Shown piece after piece: positions 55,562 through 64,000 of a stretch of 64,000 nucleotides of DNA. Origin of the DNA: Sepioteuthis lessoniana (taxonomy: Eukaryota; Mollusca; Cephalopoda; Myopsida; Loliginidae). The position numbers and the translations under genes were made by a program. The DNA lies in NCBI GenBank assembly GCA_963585895.1, contig OY757916.1, positions 25,937,524-26,001,523 on the forward strand, in the 5' to 3' direction. The notes beneath the pieces are model-generated. The model saw only the letters and a program-made list of their open reading frames with translations. It did no database searches and was not told the DNA's origin. The stretch's first letter is position 1, and each line of letters begins with the position of its first letter.

Positions 55562-56503
55562 TTAGTTTCTTTGTTTGTTTGCTTGAGTTTTATGGCATAT
55601 CAACCTTTAAAGGTTATTTAATGCCGAATCTATTTTTATACAAATAAACAGTTCTATTTCAAACAATTCAGTTTAGCATAAGTACACAGTTTGATTGTCA
55701 AAATCATTTCTATTTCAAACTATTCAGTTTAGTCAAACAGTTCTAATTCAAACAATTCAGTTTAGTATTAATATAGTTTTTGTCAAAACAGTTCTATTTC
55801 AAACAATTCAGTTTAGCATAAGTACACAGTTTGATTGTCAAAATCATTTCTATTTCAAACTATTCAGTTTAGTCAAACAGTATTAATTCAAACAATTCAG
55901 TTTAGTATTAATATAGTTTTTGTCAAAACAGTTCTATTTCAAACAATTCAGTTTAGCATGAGTTTGTGGTTGAAATATCAAAACCATTTTATTTCAAGCA
56001 GTTCAGTTTAGCATAATTATGCAGTTTAGGTCTATTTGACCCATTTATTGGTCTAGTGGGAAGAGTGTTCAGTTGTCCAGGAGACCTGGGTTTATTCCCA
56101 GGTCGCGTCATACCAAAGACTTTAAAAATGGTACTTGATACCTCCTTGTTTAACACTCAGCCATATAAGGTACATATCAAGGATAAAGTGGAGCAATCCA
56201 GGGAAAGGAATAGTGCCCACCCCTACACCTTGGTGTTGTAGCTATTGAAAAGGTAGCCTGCCGGTCGCCCCCAACTACGGTCACCAACTTTATTTATAGA
56301 ACTCTATTAGGTGCTACTCCGGGCCTGAGTGAACCTGAAAGCAATGACAATAAAGGGATATTCTGCATTTCTCAAAGCTCCTGAATTACTGAAGCCTCAT
56401 CCTCATATTGTTTAGTGTCATATACAGGACACTCATTGGAGGGGTTTTACCATTCTGCAGAGATGCAGTCTGTGTATTCTACAGCCTCAGCTGACTAGGC
56501 AAA
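55562..56503 (-). repeat. SINE family C with an expanded internal repeat, split by a family A copy
   Basis: The hairpin (TATGGCATATCAACC...AGGTTATTTAATGCC) at left is followed by a ~137-bp internal block occurring twice (about 55650-55790 and 55795-55930). It is built from AAACAATTCAGTTTAG and TCAAAATCATTTCTATTTC phrases. The body and head (CAGCCTCAGCTGACTAGGC) lie at 56298-56503, after the family A insertion. Confidence 0.72.
56048..56297 (+). repeat. SINE family A nested in C
   Basis: Head TTGGTCTAGTGGGAAGAGTG, B-box GGGTTTATTCCCAGGTC, tail GGTCACCAACTTTATTTAT. A short ATTTAT repeat at both edges may be a target-site duplication. Confidence 0.78.
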
Positions 56504-56504
56504 C

Positions 56505-56580
56505 TGTCTAGAGGATCTGCCAAAAATGATGATTGATAGGGACAGATGGTAAGAAAGAGTCAAGAGATCTGATGATGAAA
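56505..56580 (+). pseudogene. RTE-type LINE, terminal scrap
   Basis: GAGGATCTGCCAAAAATGAT, GATAGGGACAGATGG and GAGATCTGATGATGA match the last ~22 codons and TGA tail of the RTE ORF, with a TAA replacing the codon after the Trp. Confidence 0.6.
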
Positions 56581-56689
56581 AATTATACCAAGAAACATCT
56601 TTTACTGTGGACAGATATTTGGGTTTACTTTGTTTCTTTTTAGTATACTGACTCTTCATTGCTGAATTAGTTCATTTAGTAATCAATTG

Positions 56690-57370
56690 AGAATCAACAT
56701 TTCCATTAAAAGTTCTCCAGAATATCAAAAATATTCACAAGAAAAAGATTGGCTTATATGATATTTAGGAAAAAAATGAATCAATTTTTTTTTAATGTGT
56801 AACTATACTCTGAACTATGGTTTTGTAACAGGTTGATCATGAATTTCTTCAGTTCTCTGACAAGGTACAGGTATTTTTCTTCTTTTTTTTCACATTTCTT
56901 TACTCTGTAATTTACAGAAATAGATAAATATAACAACTGACATGTTCTTTACTTCTTGTTTAGTAAAAATAGATCTCATATCAGTACTGGATAGTGAGAT
57001 CTGTTTGTATCCCCAAATTCCAGACAAATTTGTGTCTTATTTTCCAGGATGTGCATAACATTTGACAGTATAGGTAAATTTGACTTGCTTGCACAATTCT
57101 CAGTGGATCAACTTTCCTACCCAGTCATACTTGCTATTATAATCCTTCTGTGCCAGTTTTCTGCATTCAGTCATATGGGTGAGTGTTTATTTTCTAGTTT
57201 AGAACCAGTTGGTGATCATTTAAGGATGAACATTTCAATAAAAATTTCTCCAGAATATAATGAGCAAATACACAAGGCTGATTTAACATATAATATTTTG
57301 GAATAAAATCAATCAATTTTCTTTGAATGTATTGCTAAATCCATAACAATAGTTTTGTAACAGCTTGTAA
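56690..57370. repeat. Diverged ~145-bp direct repeat pair
   Basis: Segments at about 56690-56835 and 57225-57370 share AACATTTC(C/A)ATAAAA, TCTCCAGAATAT and GGTTTTGTAACAG-type phrases in order, about 535 bp apart. The family is not identified. Confidence 0.45.
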
Positions 57371-57601
57371 GTTAAAGTTCACATAATTTATCAACTAGTT
57401 TTGAACCAGTCTAGAAATATTCAATTGAACAGGAATAAGTTCACCTGATCAGGTTACCATACATTTCGTTTTTGAACCGTGATCTTTGCTGGGAGATTAA
57501 GTAAAACTTTTGGCAGAAACACTTGGCTAAATCGAAAGTTTTGCTATATTTTAGCACATAATAGTTTATAGTGCATATATCATGTGCCTCAAAGGAGTTC
57601 A

Positions 57602-58014
57602 TGGCTTATTCAGCTGGGGCCACAGAATACACCAACTGCATCTCGGCAGAGGAGTCAGACTCCCCGAATGAGTGTCCTGGATATGTCACTTAACAATCCG
57701 ATGTTGAAGCTCCAGTAATGCATGAGCTTTGTGAAATGCAGTGTACCCCTTTATTGCCATCACTCCCAGGTCCACTCTGGCCCAGAGTGATACTACTTGA
57801 TAGGGTTCTATCTAGGAGTCAAATAGAACTAAACTGTGTACTTATGCTAAACTGAATTGTTTTGAATAGAATGGTTTTGACATTTAAACTGCATACTTAT
57901 ACTAAACTAAATTGTTTAAAATAGAACTGCTTATATGTTTAAAAGTGGATTTGGCATTAGATTATCTACAGTGGTTGATATGCCATAAAACCAAACCAAG
58001 CCAAACCAAACCAA
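57602..58014 (+). repeat. SINE family C, full length, nested in mariner-derived element 3
   Basis: Head TTCAGCTGGGGCCACAGAAT to hairpin (GGCATTAGATTATCTACAGT, GGTTGATATGCC) and a CCAAACCAAGCC tail. It is one of the shortest complete C copies, with few internal repeats. Confidence 0.8.
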
Positions 58015-58289
58015 AGGAAGATTTCCCACTGTGGTTGGTAGTATCATGATAGTTAATGTGCTGATATGTTGTGCGTTGCTTCATTCTTGTCTGATTTGAA
58101 AGCCACACAGGTGAATGTGCAAGTAGTCTAAATCAAGAACTTTATGAGTTCAAACCAGGCCATAGCACTGTGGAACCAACAAAAAACATTTGCTGTGGAA
58201 AAGGGGAAAATGCAGTTAATCATAGTATAGATGAAGAAATTTCACTTGGGTTGTAAGTAGCTCAACAATCCGGCAAGGCTCAGAAGATT

Positions 58290-58878
58290 CTGATTGATTT
58301 GTTGTTTTGTTTGTTGGGTTTTGTGGCATATCAACCTTTGTAGGTTATTTAACGCCAAATCCATTTGTATATAAATAATCTGTTCTATTTAAAACAATTC
58401 AGTTTAGCATAAGCACACAGTTTAATTGTCAAAAACATTTCTATTTCAAACTATTCAAGCAGTTATATGTAACAATTCAGTTAAGTGTAAATACAGTTTT
58501 AATGTCAAAAAACAGTTCTATTTCAAACAATTTAATTAAGCATAAGCATGCAGTTTAAATGTTAGTACGGTTTAATTGTCAAAAACATTTCTATTTCAAG
58601 CTATTCAGTTTACTCAAACAATTCAGTTAAGCATAAGTATGCTGTTAGTTCTATTTAAGCCATAGATAGGGCCCTATCAGGTGCTACCACTCCAGGACAG
58701 AGTGGACCTGGGATCAATGGCAATGAAGGGGTACTCCGCATTCCCCAAAGCTCCAGCACTGCTGGAACCTCACCATCAGATTGTTTAGTGTCATATCCAG
58801 CACACTTGTTAGTGGGGTTCTTACCCCTCTGCAGAGGTGCACTCAGTGTATTCTACAGCCCCAGCTGACTGGGCAAAG
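58290..58878 (-). repeat. SINE family C, full length, nested in mariner-derived element 3
   Basis: Hairpin (TGTGGCATATCAACC...AGGTTATTTAACGCC) at left, several AATTCAGTT units, body, and head CCCCAGCTGACTGGGCAA at right. Confidence 0.8.
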
Positions 58879-59066
58879 GACATTCTGAGAGCATGCTCTA
58901 AACCATGTCATCAAATCTGGCGAGTAGCACTCAGAGAGTATCAGATGGGCTCACAATCTCACACTCCAGACTGGTTTGTCATATTCATGACCTCAGCAAA
59001 AGCATTCGGAGTTGCTGAATTTTGCCTCATGTAACCAAAATATTGCAAAACTTTTGACTCACCCTA

Positions 59067-59395
59067 GCATATGCATTGTATTGCATGAAATAGAACTATT
59101 ACTACGGTGCAGAATATTATTTAGAAGAATGATAGGAAATGAAAAAAATCTCATTGAACATATCAAACTCAGCAGAGAGATTGGAATTAACTTTTTGTAG
59201 TACAATCCTTATATGATCTTGTTATCAAAGAAGTGTCAGTATAGGACTCTTATCAAATATATGGTCCAGAAGACTTTTGAAACTTTTTCCTTGTTTGTTT
59301 GATTACTCATTCAATGATTCACTTAAAAACTTAAAAATGAGTCTTACAGCCTTGAGCCTTTACATTATTGCTATACAAATTTCTAAAGGAAGGAG
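59067..59395. other. Unassigned
   Basis: Nothing recognised. Confidence 0.45.
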
Positions 59396-59990
59396 GAAAA
59401 AATGAAAAAAAAAAAAAAAGGTGGACAAGAAAAGTGTTAAAAATAATGGTGAAGAAGAAGAAGAAGAAGAAGAAGAAGAAGAAGAAGAAGAAGAAGAAGA
59501 AGAAGAAGCTATGGAATCAAAGACGAAAAGGAGATGTGGAAAAGGAAAAAATGATAGTGATATAAAGAAGAAGAAGAAGAAGAAGAAGAAGAAGAAGAAG
59601 AAGAAGAAGAAGAAGAAGAAGAAGAAGAAGAAGAAGAAGAAGAAGAAGAAAATAAATAAAGACCAAATACAAATGAGAAGAGAATAGAAATTGAAAGAAG
59701 AAAAGTGATAGTTTGAGTAGTCTGAAGCAAAAGGCAGTATGAGATGTAGAATGTAAAGAAGAGTAAAGAAAATTAAGAAATATGTTAATAAAAAGAAGAA
59801 AAGAAAAGGAAAAGAAAAGAAGAGAAAAATACGAAAGAAACTGATACAAGCAAGTAAAGTAAGAAAAGAAACAAAAAACATAAGTAAAAATCATATAAAA
59901 AAAAAAATGAACAAAGAAAATAATGTGAAGATGAACAAGAATCAGAAAAAATTAGGATGGAAGATATGAAAAAAAAAAAAAAAAGACTAA
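59396..59990. repeat. Long purine-rich tract with two (GAA)n arrays
   Basis: The plus strand is almost all A and G for about 0.6 kb. It includes about 19 GAA units (59450-59507) and about 29 AAG units (59563-59650). The E/K-rich and S/F-rich open frames on the two strands are low-complexity artefacts. Confidence 0.9.
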
Positions 59991-60337
59991 GAAATGACTT
60001 GTGACCATAGTTTATGATCAAAATGAACTAGTGTCAATGTTAACAGAAGGGAGGGCCCATCAGATTCATTGCTGTAGGCGAGTGTAAAAAATTGATCGAG
60101 TTCATGAACCTCTTTACCTTAAGTAAAATACAAGCAGTGAAGGAAATTCAAGAAATTGAGAATGTTTGCTGCCCAAGTGGAAGAAAGCAAAGAAGAAAGA
60201 AAGAAAGAAAAATGATAAAGAAAGAGTTTTAAGTCAGATTTTTAAAATTAGAAGCACTTTCGAAGCCAACTGACTTCTGGCCATCTCCATGGCCTGCACC
60301 CCATTGGGACCCTCCCAACAGGATTTAATACAATATG
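59991..60337. other. Unassigned
   Basis: Includes a short (AAAG)n near 60195. No gene recognised. Confidence 0.4.
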
Positions 60338-60527
60338 AGGCTGTAATGAATGGTATACTTGCTAAAATTTACAAAAAAAATATTTCAAAAGATAATTTTT
60401 TTTCTCATTTTTCATTTCTTTTAGATATTTGGAGGGATACTCTTCCTTCTAAAATGTTCAGGAAGACATTAGTATTTATTGAAAATTAGATTGAATATTC
60501 AGAGAGAGAGAGAGAGAGAGAGAGAGT
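60338..60527 (+). repeat. Segment duplicated at 61300-61500, copy 1
   Basis: CTGTAATGAATGGTATACTT, AAATGTTCAGGAAGACATTA and AGATTGAATATT, ending in (GA)n at 60499-60527. Confidence 0.65.
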
Positions 60528-60785
60528 GATAATCTTCAAGGCAGGCTGACAGCATAAACGCTCTTGATTCTCACTCTTTCTCACCATCAGTCCCTATCAG
60601 CCATAACTCTCGGTAAGTCTTTAAGACAGTATCGAGTGTCCACATGGAGCTGATGAATGTACATTTTTGCTGTTTGGCTTACACTGATGAGTCCATGGGT
60701 TATAGTCTATAGGAAAATGTGATTTATGAGCCCAATCTTACTTCACTGGTAGTTTCCAGAATGTCTTACTCCAGTGATTTGTTGG

Positions 60786-61262
60786 CCCAGTTGGCTGGGT
60801 CTGTAGAATACACCAACTACTTCTCTGCTGTGAGGTAAGACTCCATCCTCAACAAGTGTCCCGGATATGACATTAAACAATCTGATGTTGAAGTTCCAGT
60901 AATGCTGGAGCTTTGGGGAATGTGAAGTACCCCTTCATTGGCATTGCTCCCAGGTCCACTCTGGCCCAGAGTGGTAGCGACTGATAGGCTCTTATCTATG
61001 GGTCAAATATAACTAAACGGAATTGTTTAAAGTAGAACTTTTTGACATTGAAACTGCATACTTATGTTAAACTGAATTAACTGAAATAGGATTGTTTTTC
61101 ACATTGAAGCAGTACTTATGATAAACTGAATTGTTTGAAATAGAACTTTTGACATTTAACCATTTGTAAACAAAAACTATGTTTATACCAAACTGAACAG
61201 TTTGAAAATTAAATCAGCATTAAATGACCTGAAAAGGGCTGATATGCAGTAAAATCAACCAA
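60786..61262 (+). repeat. SINE family C, full length
   Basis: Head GGCCCAGTTGGCTGGGTCTG, body CTCTGGCCCAGAGTGGTAGC, three AACTGAATTG units, hairpin (GCATTAAATGACC...GGGCTGATATGC). Confidence 0.8.
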
Positions 61263-61299
61263 CTAATCTGGTGGCTTGTGAGATGGGAGGTGAGTGGCA

Positions 61300-61505
61300 T
61301 TATAGCTGTAATGAATGGTGTACTTGGTGAAAGATTTTTTTAATTATTTCAAGAAAGAATTTTATAATTTTCATTTTTTGTTGTTATTTAGAGGAGGTAG
61401 TCTTCTGTCCTAAGTGTTCAGGTAGACATTGGTATTAAATAAGAATTAGATTAAATATTAGTATATATAGATATATATATTGAGAGGGAGAGAGAGGGAG
61501 AGAGA
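61300..61505 (+). repeat. Segment duplicated from or with 60338-60527, copy 2
   Basis: CTGTAATGAATGGTGTACTT, TAAGTGTTCAGGTAGACATT and AGATTAAATATTAGTA, followed by a GA-rich run. The family C copy lies between the two segments. Confidence 0.65.
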
Positions 61506-61598
61506 AAAAGCATAAGAGAGAGAAAAAGATAAACAGATAGACAGATCTTGAGAAAGAGAAATACTTTGTCTCTCTTTCTTAATGTAAGTTGGAGTGGG

Positions 61599-61599
<1 letters not shown>

Positions 61600-61651
<52 letters not shown>

Positions 61652-61652
61652 A
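61600..61652. repeat. (AT)n-(GT)n microsatellite
   Basis: About 14 AT units then about 11 GT units. Confidence 0.95.
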
Positions 61653-61699
61653 TTAGTATCATAGTATTTATAGCATGAAGGCAATGAGGTCATATGATA

Positions 61700-61825
61700 A
61701 TGCCCTTGGTGTGATGATTATTGTTGAAGGAAATGGACATGATGACCCGAGTTAAAATCCTGAACAAGACTGTTGGCATTTATCATAGCACTAATTGCAT
61801 TGGGAAAGATATGAGTACCATAACA
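61700..61825 (+). repeat. SINE family B, 3'-truncated
   Basis: Head ATGCCCTTGGTGTGATGATT, B-box GAGTTAAAATCCTG and body up to GCATTGGGAAAGATATGAG only. Confidence 0.6.
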
Positions 61826-62167
61826 GCACCAAATATTCAGTTGTGACATAATGGTACATTCATACCTCCTTGTGCTTGAACATGTTAATGGCTATGTCGC
61901 TATGTCTATAGTAGTAGTTGAATTCTGTTGTGACCCCACCATGATAAAAGTTGACAAACGCATGAAACTCTGTTTAAGTTCACTACACAAAGGTTTATTC
62001 CCCACTATAATTTGTAAGTAGTCGCCAGGAGAAAGAGAGTATGAAAGCTGAATTGACTGTGTTAGTGGGACAAAGAGAAACAACATGTCATATTGTGTTT
62101 GTTTGCTGATTCACGTCTCGAGTAAGGCCCTCTTTCAGAGCCCACCTCCAAAATGGAGTTCATTTTC
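61826..62167. other. Unassigned
   Basis: Nothing recognised. Confidence 0.45.
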
Positions 62168-62415
62168 CTAATAAGTTGAGTGTATGCCAATGGTCTGGGA
62201 GACCGAGATTCAATCCCAAGTTGAGTCATACCAAAGACTCAAGAAATGGTACTTGATGCCGCCTTGCTTAACACTCAGCATTATAAGGTAATGATCAAGG
62301 GTAAACTGGAGCAATCCAGGGAATGGAGTAGCATCCTCCCCTACATCTTAGCGTGGTAGCTATTAAAAAGGGAGCCTTTGGGTCACCCTTGATTAAGGTC
62401 GCCAACTTTAGTTTA
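62168..62415 (+). repeat. SINE family A, near full length
   Basis: CCTAATAAGTTGAGTGTATG, B-box-like AGATTCAATCCCAAG, tail GGTCGCCAACTTTAGTTTAC. Confidence 0.78.
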
Positions 62416-62872
62416 CATCTTCATGGCTAGAGTTTGACTGACTGTCTTTACCTCATCACGTCTCACACACAACTCCCTCAAAACAAGTCATTCCCTCCTT
62501 TCCAACTGATGTCGGCAGAAGGAACATCTTTTTCTACTGGTTCCATATTCACAGAGAAGATTTTTGGACCTCCGTTTTTTTTCTAGTCATCCTCAGCTAA
62601 CACAATGTTTCACCTGTAACTGGCTGACCCACCACTGCCTTAGCTTAAATCACTCAGAGGTCAACTACCTGCCCCTATAGACTCTATGTTTGACTTTTTC
62701 TTATTTTTTCTTCTTTCTCTTCTTCCTTAGAAATTAACCTTTCATTTTCTTCATAACTTACCATATCACATTGGAGTCTAATTCTTATAGTTCTATTCAA
62801 TATTAATCCTTTGTTTGCACACAGTGGAGTGGTTACAAGTATTGCTATTCAACATTATTTATTTTATTTTAA
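62416..62872. other. Unassigned
   Basis: A pyrimidine-rich patch near 62690-62730. The last ~100 bp (GTTTGCACACAGTGGAGTGG) resemble internal units of the long C subfamily. Confidence 0.4.
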
Positions 62873-63535
62873 ATTGCTCAGTCGGCTGTGGCTGTATAAT
62901 ACACCGACTGCTGCTCTGCAGAGGGATAAGACCCCTCCCAATGTGGGTCCTGGATATGACACTAAATAATCTGATGGTGAGGTTCCAGTGATGGTGGGGC
63001 TTTGGGGAATGGCACCTCTTCCTTGCCATTGGTCCCAGGTCCACTCTGGCCCGGCGTGGCAGCACCTGATAGGGCCCTATCTATGAGTTAAATAGAACTA
63101 ACGGCATACTTATGCTAAACTGAATTGTTCGACTAAACTGAATAGCTTGAAATAGAAATGTTTTTGACAATTAGACTGTACTTAGATTTAAACTATGTGC
63201 TTATTCTAAACTTAATTATTTTAAATGGAACTGTTTTTTGATATTGAAACTGTACTTTCACAAAACTGATTTGTTTAACAAAAGAACTGTTTTGACATTT
63301 CACTGTGGGTAAACAAAATCTGTACTTATACTAAACTGAATTAGAATTGCTTGACTAAACTGAATAGCTTGAAATAGAAATGTTTTTTCACAATTAAGCT
63401 ATACTAACATTTAAACTGCATGCTTATCCTAAACTGAATTGTTCGAAATAGAACTGACAATTTGCATAAAAATGGATGTGGCATTAAATAACTTCCAAAG
63501 GTTGATATGCCATAAAACCCAAACAAACAACCAAC
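62873..63535 (+). repeat. SINE family C, full length with expanded internal repeats
   Basis: Head GCTCAGTCGGCTGTGGCTGT, body CTCTGGCCCGGCGTGGCAGC, many AACTGAAT(T/A)G units, then an intact hairpin (GGCATTAAATAACTTCC...GGTTGATATGCC) and AAACCCAAACAAACAACC. Confidence 0.82.
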
Positions 63536-63633
63536 CTAATTCAATTAAACATCAGTTATTTGTTTCCACACAGTTTAAATATAAATGTCAATTAACACTC
63601 ACTGAGTGCTCCATGCATCTGGTCTTATGTCAC

Positions 63634-63768
63634 CTCGCTAGGGCACCTCGGGTAGTGTAATGGTTAGCAAGCTTGACTAGCAAACCTACAAGAGTGAGTT
63701 CGAGTCTCATTGGGTGCCCCATTCATTCGGCCTTGTGCCGCATCGAAACAAAGAGCTTCGTAAATTAC
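63634..63768 (+). repeat. SINE family E, young insertion with a 17-bp target-site duplication
   Basis: ATCTGGTCTTATGTCAC is repeated exactly at 63617-63633 and 63769-63785. The tRNA-like head spans 63641-63719: GGGCACC pairs with GGTGCCC, A-box GTGTAATGGTTAGC, T-arm GTGAGTTCGAGTCTCAT. A hairpin (CGAAAC...GCTTCG, one mismatch) and GTAAATTAC end the element. Together with 45513-45642 it defines the family. Confidence 0.9.
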
Positions 63769-63785
63769 ATCTGGTCTTATGTCAC

Positions 63786-64000
63786 AGCTAAATAACAAAG
63801 CAAATGAAAATTGAAGAAATTAAAGTCATTTCACAAGTCTGTATTTGCTATTAAATCCACCTTTTCACTTCTATCAAGATAACTATTAAGTCGGTGGGGA
63901 TTAAATAAGAAAAAGAAAAAAAAACAAAAAACAATAACATGAAAAAACAGAATAATCACAAAATAGAATAAATTAGTAAAAAAAATGATAATCTCCCATG
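63786..64000. other. Unassigned A-rich end of window
   Basis: Nothing recognised. Confidence 0.45.

Larger units (their letters stand above)
57521..59066 (+). mobile_element. Mariner-derived non-autonomous element 3, split by two C SINEs
   Basis: Left end TTGGCTAAATCGAAAGTTTT (57522) and right end AAAACTTTTGACTCACCCTA (59047-59066) are inverted relatives. Three pieces remain: 57521-57601, 58015-58289 (decayed left half) and 58879-59066 (ASSTQRVSD-like segment near 58924-58950, then the terminus). Again no catalytic domain. The two family C copies are in opposite orientations. Confidence 0.7.

Noticed and set aside
59360..59894. Open frames of 88 to 173 codons on both strands
   Set aside because: They are homopolymer-like translations of the GAA/purine tract (E/K or S/F/L runs) and are not credible proteins.
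63641..63719. True tRNA gene
   Set aside because: The acceptor stem and boxes are good, but the anticodon arm is not convincing, and the 3' extension is shared with 45513-45642 inside target-site duplications, so it is a SINE head.

Overview
The window is non-coding, repeat-dense, AT-rich animal DNA. I find no exon of a host gene on either strand. The only coding sequence belongs to mobile elements. Dense tRNA-derived SINEs, RTE-type LINEs with TGA-triplet tails, mariner relics and long (AT)n, (CA)n, (GA)n and (GAA)n runs suggest a large lophotrochozoan genome. A coleoid cephalopod such as an octopus is my best guess, but this is inference. Repeat edges were set by eye and most are good to about 5-20 bases.

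Working names for repeat families used below. A: tRNA-like head, about 250 bp, ending in CCAACTTTACTTTA. B: tRNA-like head, about 295 bp, ending in a GAGGGGTTGG tail. C: head reading GGGGCTGTAGAATACACCAA, a lozenge of short internal repeats, and a 3' hairpin followed by (CCAAA)n. D: tRNA-like head, about 235 bp, with the same 3' hairpin as C. E: about 130 bp, a tRNA-like head with a complete acceptor stem, a short hairpin and GTAAATTAC. F: tRNA-like head fused to a body carrying a CTGAAGA...GAAA motif. G: a GC-rich repeat sharing the B tail. H: tRNA-like head with an (AT)n tail.

Layout. 0-6.6 kb: a C remnant, a truncated RTE copy, a decayed Ty1/copia-like retroelement split by a 47-bp satellite, and a mariner DNA-binding-domain relic. 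6.6-18.5 kb: mostly AT-rich unassigned DNA with scattered A, C and D copies and a 38-bp satellite. 18.5-31 kb: a mariner with matching terminal repeats inside a C element, a solo LTR, a multimerised tRNA head, nested C and B copies, and a 24-bp minisatellite. 31-41 kb: the RTE core, with a 306-codon truncated copy, a nearly full-length copy (35.4-38.6 kb, one internal stop) and an old copy split by two A elements. 41-48 kb: two inverted dimers with hammerhead-like motifs, the H cluster with a young E insertion, and an LTR-like block. 48-59.1 kb: a second LTR, a long C element carrying F, and two mariner derivatives split by SINEs. 59.1-64 kb: a 0.6-kb purine tract, C, B and A copies, and a second young E.

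The elements form an insertion stratigraphy. The mariner derivatives and the copia-like relic are oldest, C and D are intermediate, and A, B, F and E insert into them. Several insertions have target-site duplications that can be read directly. The RTE is the only element here encoding a plausible reverse transcriptase. Its TGA-repeat 3' end does not resemble the SINE tails, so the SINEs probably depend on LINEs outside this window.
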